NCBI GenBank assembly: GCA_020029455.1
Contig: JAIBJH010000038.1
Span: forward strand, 1 to 14,820
DNA: 14,820 nucleotides
Source of the DNA: Hyphomicrobiales bacterium
GTDB lineage: Bacteria > Pseudomonadota > Alphaproteobacteria > Rhizobiales > Aestuariivirgaceae
Direction of reading: 5' to 3'
Under the pieces are notes generated by a model, which was given only the letters and a program-made list of their open reading frames with translations, did no database searches and was not told the origin of the DNA. Below, piece after piece: positions 8,247-14,121 of the stretch. The number at the start of each line of letters is the position of its first letter. Positions within the stretch are counted from its first letter, which is position 1. Position numbers and translations under genes: made by a program.

Positions 8247-9082
8247 CTGACCGCCGTGATCTCCGAACCCTTGGCGGCAATGCGCGCCACCGCCTCTTCA
8301 AGCGGCTCACTCACTACCATCAGGTGATGGGCATTGGCATGAAGCAGCGTTGTTGCGTCACGCATGACGCCCACATGACCTTTCCAGAAAATGAGATCAC
8401 CGCGCTGCAGCTTGGCTCCCTCCGGAAATTCCATGCCGAGCGATGCTTCCTGCATGTCTGAATCCCTGAGGCAGATCCTGCCCGCCGCCTGCAGCGACAC
8501 CTGCATAAGGCCGGAACAATCAATGCCGGCGACACTCCTTCCACCCCAAAGATAGGGCGTTCCCAGAAACTGTTCCGCCCTTGAGACCCAGTCAGGTGCC
8601 GCGTGGGAAAGCCCCGCGCAATGGGCCGCATACACAAAGCCGCCGCGCTTGAGTCGGAGGAAGCCGTTCTCTTCGTCCACGGAGCACAGTCTGGCATTAA
8701 GGGGCAGGAAGGTGGCAGGTTGTGACTTGATGTCTGCCCTGCTGAAGCGGAGGGTTGATTGAACGATCACCTTGTGGGTGGGCGTTTCGATAGTTGCCGC
8801 AAGCTCATCTTCGCGCACATAGCCCACATAGCCGTCGCCATCGAGCTGCACCCAACTCCAGCCATCGCGCGTCTCAAAGACTCGCGCCGTCTCTCCCATG
8901 AGGGCTTGTGTCACCTGCGCGGCATCCGCCGCCGGCGCGCCATGGACATTGCAAACCGCCGCGATCACTTGTGCAGGCTTGCCCTCGACATAGGCCGCCG
9001 CCTCAAGCCTATCCTTCAACCGCTCGTCGGCAAGGTCTTCCCGCCAGGCATGAAGCCTCTTGTCTGGTTTCGCCCCCGTCAC
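8237..9082 (-). CDS. SH3-domain NlpC/P60 family cell-wall peptidase
   Basis: A 281-residue cysteine peptidase (family C40) of the kind that cleaves the gamma-D-glutamyl-diamino acid bond in murein peptides. A bacterial SH3-like region (about 34-95, with ETARVFETRDGWSWVQ) and a second SH3-like part (about 105-155) precede the NlpC/P60 domain (about 165-265). Catalytic residues are C189 (GIDCSGL), H236 (KGHVGV) and probably H248 (LLHANAHH). No signal peptide or membrane segment is seen, which points to a cytoplasmic recycling role or non-classical export. The frame is open to an ATG at 9151, but that would overlap the MarR gene by 59 bases. The GTG at 9082 gives the MTGAKPDKRLHAWREDLADE start normal for the family and follows the MarR stop by ten bases, with GGGGA just ahead of it. 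Confidence 0.88.
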   Translation of the reverse strand: MTGAKPDKRLHAWREDLADERLKDRLEAAAYVEGKPAQVIAAVCNVHGAPAADAAQVTQALMGETARVFETRDGWSWVQLDGDGYVGYVREDELAATIETPTHKVIVQSTLRFSRADIKSQPATFLPLNARLCSVDEENGFLRLKRGGFVYAAHCAGLSHAAPDWVSRAEQFLGTPYLWGGRSVAGIDCSGLMQVSLQAAGRICLRDSDMQEASLGMEFPEGAKLQRGDLIFWKGHVGVMRDATTLLHANAHHLMVVSEPLEEAVARIAAKGSEITAVRRL

Positions 9083-9092
9083 AATCCCCGGC

Positions 9093-9431
9093 TCACAATT
9101 TCTCTGCCTTTGCCGCGACAAGGTCCGACAAGCGCTCCACATAGAGCACACCCTTCACCGTGCGTTGCACCAGCACATTGCGCTTGTCCTTTTCGTCCCG
9201 CCGCCGCGACACCAGCCCGAGCTTGCCCATGGAATTAAGTGCACGTGTGATGACAGGTTTTGTCACCTGCAGCTTTGCAGCAAGACCCCGCACCGTATGC
9301 GGTGGCGGCTCAAGATAGATGGAAAGAAGAACGGTCAATTGCCGCACCGAAAGATCGGGCTCATCATCCTGCACCTGGGCCAGCGCCACATCATGCCAGA
9401 GCTGCGCAGCTTGGGACGGCGAAAGACGCAT
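9093..9431 (-). CDS. Short MarR-family winged-helix regulator
   Basis: A 112-residue DNA-binding protein. The helix-turn-helix occupies about 46-70 (TVRGLAAKLQVTKPVITRAL) and the wing about 75-92, with basic residues RRRDEKDKRNV. It is shorter than typical MarR proteins (about 140-150), lacking much of the N-terminal dimerisation helix. It sits between the M17 aminopeptidase (61 bases upstream) and the NlpC/P60 gene (10 bases downstream), all on the same strand, so it probably belongs to that operon and may regulate it. The ligand is unknown. ATG 9431 is the farthest upstream reasonable start. Confidence 0.8.
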   Translation of the reverse strand: MRLSPSQAAQLWHDVALAQVQDDEPDLSVRQLTVLLSIYLEPPPHTVRGLAAKLQVTKPVITRALNSMGKLGLVSRRRDEKDKRNVLVQRTVKGVLYVERLSDLVAAKAEKL

Positions 9432-9491
9432 GGCGCACTTAACTCCGCTTGTTTCGGAACCGTTACATATTTCCCCAAATCCGCCGCCCGA

Positions 9492-10874
9492 TCAACCACC
9501 GTAGCGCGCCTTGAGCATGGCAAAAAGCGCCCGCATGCCTTGTTGTTCCCCGCCCTTGGGCCGCCCCGGCTTGGCCGTCGGCGTCCAGCCGAAAATGTCG
9601 AGATGAAGATGTGCCTTGGCTTTCTCTGCAAAGCGCCTGAGAAAGAGGGCCGCCGTGATCGAACCGGCAAAGCCCCCGGCCCCGGCATTGTTGAGATCGG
9701 CGATGGGCGTCTCGATCATGCTGGCGTAAGCGCGCCACAGGGGAAGCCGCCACAGGGGATCGTTCTCGCTTGCGGCAAAGCCTGCAAGCTCTTCCGCCAA
9801 TTTTTCGTCATCGGTGTAAAAGGGCGGAAGATCAGGCCCCAGCGCCACCCGGGCAGCGCCCGTCAGTGTGGCCATGTCCACCAGAAGCTCGGGTTCCTCC
9901 TCTTCGGCAAGGGCCAAGGCGTCGGCAAGAATGAGCCGGCCCTCCGCATCGGTGTTGCCGATTTCGACAGTGAGCCCCTTCCTCGATTTGAACACATCGC
10001 CAGGCCGGAAGGCAGGACCTGAAATGGCATTCTCTACCGCCGGAATGAGCACCCGCAGCCTCACCTTAAGCTTCGCCGCCATGATGAGGCTGGCAAGTCC
10101 CAGCACATTGGCGGCCCCGCCCATGTCCTTCTTCATCAGCAGCATGCTGGAGGAGGGCTTGATGTCGAGGCCGCCCGTATCGAAGACCACGCCCTTGCCC
10201 ACCAGCGTCACCTTGGGCGCGCTTGCCTTTCCCCATGTGAAGTCGATGAGCCGGGGAGCGCGTGGCGATGCCTCGCCCACCGCCTGGATCAGCGGAAAAC
10301 CCTTGGCCAGTTCCGTCCCCGAAATGACTTTGATCTTCGCGCCATGTTGCTTCGCCACCTTGCGGGCCGCCGCCTCAAGCTCGGCCGTGCCGAACAGATT
10401 GGCCGGCGTGTTGATGAGGTCGCGCACCATGAAACTCGTGTTGGCAAGACGCGCCACCTCATCGCGCTTGACGCCCTTTGGCACCACAAGCTGTGCCATG
10501 CGCGCGCTCTGCGGCCGGTAGGGATCATATTTGTAAAGTTCCAACGCCCAACCCAGCGCCACCAGCGCGACCTGTCCGGGCGACTCCTTGAAGGCATAGA
10601 CACCTTCCGGCAGGCGAGACGAAATGGCCCCTAGAGAAAAGGCATCATCTTCCGCCCTGGGAGCTCCGGCATATACGGCCTCCAGCTGTCCCGATGCTCC
10701 CGCCACCTGCATCAAGCTTCCGGGCTTGGCCACGAAACCTTGCGCTTTTGCCCAATCACGATGCACGGAAGGCAGTTTCTTCGAGGTTTTCTCCCAGTTC
10801 GCAGCGGCGATCACATGGATGGGTACGGCCCTTTTTGCAGGGCCATCGAGCAACAGTTTTGCGGCATCAATCAT
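9492..10874 (-). CDS. Leucyl aminopeptidase family M17 protein
   Basis: A 460-residue cytoplasmic metallo-aminopeptidase that removes N-terminal residues from peptides; relatives work as hexamers with two metal ions. Taking E. coli PepA as reference, all key residues are conserved at a constant offset: metal ligands K227, D232, D250, D309 and E311, and catalytic K239 and R313, within VGKGVVFDTGG and NTDAEGRL. The catalytic C-terminal domain is complete. The N-terminal part is shorter than in PepA, which suggests a PepB-like or alphaproteobacterial M17 subgroup. It is the first gene of the run M17 - MarR - NlpC/P60 and is divergent from the TadD-like gene. ATG 10874 is the first start codon before a plausible N-terminus. 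Confidence 0.92.
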   Translation of the reverse strand: MIDAAKLLLDGPAKRAVPIHVIAAANWEKTSKKLPSVHRDWAKAQGFVAKPGSLMQVAGASGQLEAVYAGAPRAEDDAFSLGAISSRLPEGVYAFKESPGQVALVALGWALELYKYDPYRPQSARMAQLVVPKGVKRDEVARLANTSFMVRDLINTPANLFGTAELEAAARKVAKQHGAKIKVISGTELAKGFPLIQAVGEASPRAPRLIDFTWGKASAPKVTLVGKGVVFDTGGLDIKPSSSMLLMKKDMGGAANVLGLASLIMAAKLKVRLRVLIPAVENAISGPAFRPGDVFKSRKGLTVEIGNTDAEGRLILADALALAEEEEPELLVDMATLTGAARVALGPDLPPFYTDDEKLAEELAGFAASENDPLWRLPLWRAYASMIETPIADLNNAGAGGFAGSITAALFLRRFAEKAKAHLHLDIFGWTPTAKPGRPKGGEQQGMRALFAMLKARYGG

Positions 10875-10906
10875 CGGGCGAATCCATATCCAAATCCAAA
10901 CAAGTT

Positions 10907-10925
10907 CTTAACAACCATGGTTAAG
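10907..10925. promoter_or_regulatory. Palindrome with a CtrA-type half-site between divergent genes
   Basis: A perfect 10-base palindrome AACCATGGTT (10913-10922) lies inside the wider dyad CTTAAC...GTTAAG (10907-10925). On the minus strand, 10924-10917 reads TTAACCAT, identical to the 8-mer half-site described for the alphaproteobacterial cell-cycle regulator CtrA. The two TTAA blocks are nine bases apart, not the seven of a full CtrA site. The position is 67 bases before the TadD-like ATG and 33 bases before the aminopeptidase ATG, so it could affect either gene. Match by eye only. Confidence 0.4.
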
Positions 10926-10978
10926 CTTTTGTTGAGAAGGAGCGCGCTAACACGTCAGGGGACGGTTTGCTAGGTGTT

Positions 10979-10994
10979 GGAGATTGATCAAATG
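10979..10994 (+). promoter_or_regulatory. Ribosome binding site for the TadD-like gene
   Basis: GGAG at 10979-10982 is nine bases ahead of ATG 10992. This favours that start over the in-frame GTG at 10974, which would place the site inside the coding region. Confidence 0.5.
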
Positions 10995-11804
10995 GGATGG
11001 CGTGGCGGGCGGTGGCCCACGTCTGTGAGAACAGGCGCAGTTCTTCTTGTGGCAGCTTGTGCGCTGGCGGCCTGCCAGAACAAGTCGGCAAGCCTTGATG
11101 CCGATCCTCTCGCAACCGCATCGACATCGGCTTCCACTTCAAGCGGCGTCTCCTTCAAGAAGACCGAGGCCATGGCCAAGCAGTGGAACGCCAATCCCGG
11201 CGACCTCAAGCTCGGCCTTGCCTATGCCGCAAACCTTGGCGCGTTGGGCCAGCGTCCAACGCAGGTCGGTGTGCTCAGCACCGTTGCTGAACGCAATCCA
11301 GCCAATGCTGAAGCGCTGGCCGCCGTCGGCAAGGAATTTCTCAAGATTGGTGAAGGCGGTCAAGCTTCGGCCGTTCTGGAACGCGCGGCTCAGCTCAATC
11401 CCGGCGATTGGCAGATCTTTTCGGCCTGGGGCACGGCTTTCGATCAGCAGGCCAGGCATGCCGAGGCCCGCGAGAAATATCAGCAGGCTCTGACCCTCAA
11501 GCCCGGTGAATTGTCGGTCATGAACAACATGGCCATGTCCTTTGCCCTGCAGGGCAAGCTGCCCGAAGCAGAAAAATTGCTGCGAGAGGCCTTGGCTGCA
11601 CCCGGCAGCAAGTCGCTGCCCCGCATCCGCCAAAACCTGGCCCTCGTTGTGGGGTTGCAAGGGCACTTTGAAGAAAGTCAGAAGATCGCCAGCGAAGACC
11701 TGCCGCCCAACGAGGTGGAAGCCAATCTCGCTTATCTGAAGCAGATGCTTTCGCGTCCCAACACCTGGCAGCAACTACAAGACGGCACCGAGAACCAAGG
11801 TTAG
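10992..11804 (+). CDS. tadD: TadD-like tetratricopeptide-repeat lipoprotein
   Basis: A 270-residue lipoprotein. The N-terminus carries arginines, a hydrophobic stretch (15-27) and the lipobox LAAC with Cys28, followed by a Ser/Thr/Ala-rich linker (about 30-55). Tetratricopeptide-type helical repeats fill about 60-240, e.g. AVLERAAQLNPGDW and AREKYQQALTLKPGE. The pattern AKQWNANPGDLKLGLAYA, RQNLALVVGLQGHFEE and NLAYLKQMLSRPNTWQQL closely fits the TadD proteins of Hyphomicrobiales, accessory lipoproteins of the Flp/Tad pilus assembly machine that help place the outer-membrane secretin. No other tad gene is in the window, so the pilus role is by homology only; a general TPR lipoprotein is the alternative. 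The gene stands alone, divergent from the M17 peptidase and convergent with the FMN reductase. Confidence 0.75.
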   Translation: MGWRGGRWPTSVRTGAVLLVAACALAACQNKSASLDADPLATASTSASTSSGVSFKKTEAMAKQWNANPGDLKLGLAYAANLGALGQRPTQVGVLSTVAERNPANAEALAAVGKEFLKIGEGGQASAVLERAAQLNPGDWQIFSAWGTAFDQQARHAEAREKYQQALTLKPGELSVMNNMAMSFALQGKLPEAEKLLREALAAPGSKSLPRIRQNLALVVGLQGHFEESQKIASEDLPPNEVEANLAYLKQMLSRPNTWQQLQDGTENQG

Positions 11805-11830
11805 TGCGTGATCAACTTTGAATGAGCCTC

Positions 11831-11851
11831 CTCCCCCTTCTACGGGGGGAG
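11831..11851. repeat. GC-rich inverted repeat between convergent genes
   Basis: CTCCCCC (11831-11837) pairs with GGGGGAG (11845-11851) around a seven-base loop. It lies in the 92-base gap between the TadD-like and FMN reductase stops. There is no T-tract, so it is either a weak bidirectional terminator or a copy of a small dispersed palindrome; flanking CCTC and ATGG resemble short repeats common in rhizobial intergenic DNA. Confidence 0.45.
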
Positions 11852-11896
11852 ATGGAAGTTCGGTACGCGCCTCAATAGATAATGATCTGACTCTGA

Positions 11897-12442
11897 TCAG
11901 GGTTTCTTCTCAACCCATTCGCGGAAAGCGGCGAACCATTTCTCCAGCCGCTCGCGCGTTTCGGCATCGGTCAGATTGCCTTCCGCGTCGAACTTCAGTT
12001 CATTATGCACGACGAAGAATTCCGGCCGCGGCATGACGATGGCCTGAAGCCCCTGAAGATTTTGTCTGAGGTGATACTGCGCCCGCGCCGTGCCCGCCAT
12101 AGCGCCTGCACTCGCCCCCACAATGCCGGTACGCTTCCACTTAAACGGCGCATTGCAGATCGACAGCCAGTCATTGGCATTCTTGAGCACGCCCGGTACT
12201 GAGAACTGATACTCAGGCGTTGCAATGATAACGCCGTCAGCCCCGCGTATGCGCTCGGCGAGATCGAGAACGACAGCAGGCTTGCCGCTCGCCGCAATGA
12301 CATCCTCGTCAAAAAGTGGAATGCCATGCAGCGTGTTGATTTCAAGCTCAACGCCCGCCGGCGCCATCTCGCGCAGCGCCCGCAACAGCCCGGTGTTTGT
12401 CGAGGCCTTGCGCAAGGCGCCACTGATGCCGATGAGTTTCAT
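11897..12442 (-). CDS. NADPH-dependent FMN reductase (quinone/chromate reductase-like)
   Basis: A 181-residue flavodoxin-fold protein expected to bind FMN and use NAD(P)H to reduce quinones, other flavins or metal oxyanions in the cytoplasm, often for oxidative-stress defence. Motifs are the phosphate-binding loop GISGALRKASTN (5-16), TPEYQFSVPGVLKNANDW (75-92) and GASAGAMAGTARAQ (109-122), in the same order as ChrR/YieF-type proteins. The frame extends to an ATG at 12475, but ATG 12442 starts exactly at the first beta strand (MKLIGISG) and is preceded by GAGGA at some distance. It has the same direction as cfa, with a 94-base gap, so cotranscription is possible but not certain. Actual substrate unknown. 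Confidence 0.88.
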   Translation of the reverse strand: MKLIGISGALRKASTNTGLLRALREMAPAGVELEINTLHGIPLFDEDVIAASGKPAVVLDLAERIRGADGVIIATPEYQFSVPGVLKNANDWLSICNAPFKWKRTGIVGASAGAMAGTARAQYHLRQNLQGLQAIVMPRPEFFVVHNELKFDAEGNLTDAETRERLEKWFAAFREWVEKKP

Positions 12443-12511
12443 GCCTGTGTTTCGTCCTCGGGGGTAGCTGTGCAATCACGCTATTGGTTGTGAACCACGG
12501 CTGCTCTTACG

Positions 12512-12536
12512 CGCCTGGTGGAAATCGGATCAGGCG
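12512..12536 (-). terminator. Hairpin directly after cfa, weak terminator candidate
   Basis: CGCCTG (12512-12517) and CAGGCG (12531-12536) form a 6-bp stem with a 13-base loop immediately after the cfa stop on the minus strand. There is no U-rich tail, so termination is doubtful. A second small dyad, TGGTT-GTG-AACCA (12485-12497), lies 43 bases ahead of the FMN reductase ATG. Confidence 0.25.
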
Positions 12537-13748
12537 TCAAGCCGGTTTTCTGAGCTTGTAGATGCCGACGTCAATGATCCCCTCGGCAAATCCGGCCTCG
12601 CAATAGGAAAGATAGAGGTTCCACATGCGGCGGAAGCGCTCATCAAAGCCGAGCGGCGCAATCTGGGGCCAGGCCACCTCAAAGCGTTCGCGCCACAGGG
12701 CAAGTGTCTGGGCATAGGACTGCCCGAAGCATTCCATCTTTTCAAACAGCAATCCTGCCTTCTGTGTCTGCTCTTTCATGATCTGCTTGGTGAGCAGCAT
12801 GCCCCCAGGGAAGATATAGCGCTGGATGAAGTCAACGCTGTTCCGGTAGGTCTCGAAATTGTCCTCACGGATGGTAATGCCCTGGATTGCCGCGACGCCG
12901 CCGGGCTTCAGCCTTTCATACAGCGTCTTGAAATAGGCAGGCCAATGGGCCTCGCCCACCGCCTCAATCATCTCAACCGAGGCGATGGCGTCAAAGACGC
13001 CTTTCGTGTCCCGGTAATCCTCGAACACCAACTCCACCTTGTCCTCAAGCTTGTGCTTGGCCATGCGCATATTGGCGAAGGCCAGTTGTTCGGCCGAAAG
13101 GGTGATGCCGCGGAGCCTCGCTCCAAGTTTGCCCGCCGCCTCGGCAACCCCGCCCCAGCCACAGCCAATCTCGAGCACACTCTTGCCCTTATGCACCTCG
13201 GCCGCTTCCAGCACCTTTTCGATCTTCCGCCGCTGGGCGGCCTCCAGGCTGTTGGCCGTACCGTCGAACAAGGCGGAAGAGTAGCTCATCGTTTCGTCGA
13301 GCCACTGTTCGTAAAAGGCATTGCCGAGGTCATAATGCGCGGCAATGTTGTCCTTTGCCTTGGCGGGGGTGTTGTCGCGCAGCCTGTGCCACAGCCGGTC
13401 GAGGAGGCTTGAGAAAAAGATGCCTTCCGAGGCCTTGTCGAGGCCCCGCTGGTTCTGCAGGTAGAAGCGGAAGAAGGTGGTGGGATCGCGGCTCTCGATA
13501 TCACCCGCCATGTAACGGTCGAAGAACCCCAGATGCCCGCGCCGGATCGAGGCCCAGACCACCTTGAAGTTCTTGAGCGTCAGGTCGGCATCGAAGCCTG
13601 TGCCCTTTTGTCCCAGGAGTTCCCGCCGGCCCGAGGGCAAGGTGAGCTCAAGTGAGCCCTTAAAATCCTTCGGCAGCAATTTTCGCGCTGCCGCTATCAC
13701 CAGATTGCCGATGACTCCCTCGCTCATGCCCCCGGTCTCATTCCCCAT
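12537..13748 (-). CDS. cfa: Cyclopropane-fatty-acyl-phospholipid synthase
   Basis: Transfers a methylene group from S-adenosylmethionine onto cis double bonds of membrane phospholipids, producing cyclopropane fatty acids that harden the membrane against acid and stationary-phase stress. Counting from ATG 13748 (403 residues): DNIAAHYDLGN at 133-143, SAM-binding EIGCGWGG (193-200), E262 in SVEMIEAVG, YIFPGG (311-316) and C383 in LSYCEAGF, the residues matching the bicarbonate/active-site positions of E. coli Cfa. The frame is open to 13847, but the extra 33 residues resemble no part of the family. ATG 13727 (MSEGVIGN) is an equally plausible start; neither has a clear Shine-Dalgarno. It is divergent from the solute-binding protein gene. 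Confidence 0.93.
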   Translation of the reverse strand: MGNETGGMSEGVIGNLVIAAARKLLPKDFKGSLELTLPSGRRELLGQKGTGFDADLTLKNFKVVWASIRRGHLGFFDRYMAGDIESRDPTTFFRFYLQNQRGLDKASEGIFFSSLLDRLWHRLRDNTPAKAKDNIAAHYDLGNAFYEQWLDETMSYSSALFDGTANSLEAAQRRKIEKVLEAAEVHKGKSVLEIGCGWGGVAEAAGKLGARLRGITLSAEQLAFANMRMAKHKLEDKVELVFEDYRDTKGVFDAIASVEMIEAVGEAHWPAYFKTLYERLKPGGVAAIQGITIREDNFETYRNSVDFIQRYIFPGGMLLTKQIMKEQTQKAGLLFEKMECFGQSYAQTLALWRERFEVAWPQIAPLGFDERFRRMWNLYLSYCEAGFAEGIIDVGIYKLRKPA

Positions 13749-13904
13749 GGGTTCGTGGCCCGCCGCAATTTGTGACGGGATGATTGCAACGGCAAATCGG
13801 AGTTGTAAAGCCTCATGAGGCACCTGTGTTGACACCGCCCCCAACATGAACGCGCCGCCTCAAAATATCTCTGTCCGAAACAATTCACCAGTCTGGCCCT
13901 TCCG

Positions 13905-13917
13905 TTATGGACCATAA
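13905..13917. promoter_or_regulatory. 13-base perfect palindrome, candidate operator
   Basis: TTATGG and CCATAA flank a central A. It sits 17 bases upstream of the possible -35 box of the solute-binding protein gene and about 160 bases upstream of the cfa start, a good place for a repressor or activator controlling either gene. No specific regulator can be named. Confidence 0.4.
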
Positions 13918-14041
13918 AGTGGCGCAAATTGAATTGACGGGACCCTAGCCTGATGTAAGCTTTGCCTCAGGTTAGGAGCACCCCAACCATCTCCGCATTG
14001 GAGCAAGAACAAGAATACAGAGGGAGTTTTGGACAGAAACC

Positions 14042-14064
14042 GCGCGGCACAGGGTTCGCCGCGC
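14042..14064 (+). other. GC-rich hairpin in the leader of the solute-binding protein gene
   Basis: GCGCGGC (14042-14048) and GCCGCGC (14058-14064) form a 7-bp all-GC stem with a nine-base loop, 54 bases ahead of ATG 14119. It is not followed by a T-run, so it is not a usual attenuator. It could stabilise the mRNA, as hairpins near binding-protein genes often do. I do not recognise a riboswitch. Confidence 0.4.
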
Positions 14065-14108
14065 CACGAAAGCCAGCCCCCCATTTTCAGGCAAAAACCA
14101 TTTCATAT

Positions 14109-14121
14109 GGAGTGACACATG
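14109..14121 (+). promoter_or_regulatory. Strong ribosome binding site of the second solute-binding protein
   Basis: GGAG (14109-14112) is six bases ahead of ATG 14119 in an A/T-richer context, the best-spaced site in the window and in keeping with an abundant periplasmic protein. Confidence 0.6.

Larger units (their letters stand above)
13749..14118. other. Intergenic region between divergent cfa and solute-binding protein genes
   Basis: About 370 bases without a convincing gene. It must carry the cfa promoter (minus strand) and the promoter of the solute-binding protein (plus strand). Visible items are a 13-base palindrome (13905-13917), a possible -35 box TTGACG (13934-13939) with a poor TAAGCT -10 16 bases later, and a leader hairpin (14042-14064). 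The bases after 13748 on the cfa side could encode a longer cfa N-terminus, but its composition does not look like family sequence. Confidence 0.5.

Noticed and set aside
9444..9458. MarR operator TCCG-N7-CGGA ahead of the MarR gene
   Set aside because: Only four paired bases per arm and the flanks do not continue the symmetry; expected by chance in GC-rich DNA.
9060..10022. Plus-strand open frame of 320 codons over the MarR and M17 genes
   Set aside because: It crosses two well-supported minus-strand genes and the gap between them, is low-complexity basic in translation and has no sensible ribosome binding site.
10908..10924. Full CtrA site TTAA-N7-TTAA
   Set aside because: The two TTAA blocks are nine bases apart, so only the TTAACCAT half-site match stands.
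13949..13971. Inverted repeat CCTGA...TCAGG near the solute-binding protein promoter
   Set aside because: Five-base arms with a 13-base spacer are too weak to claim as operator or hairpin.
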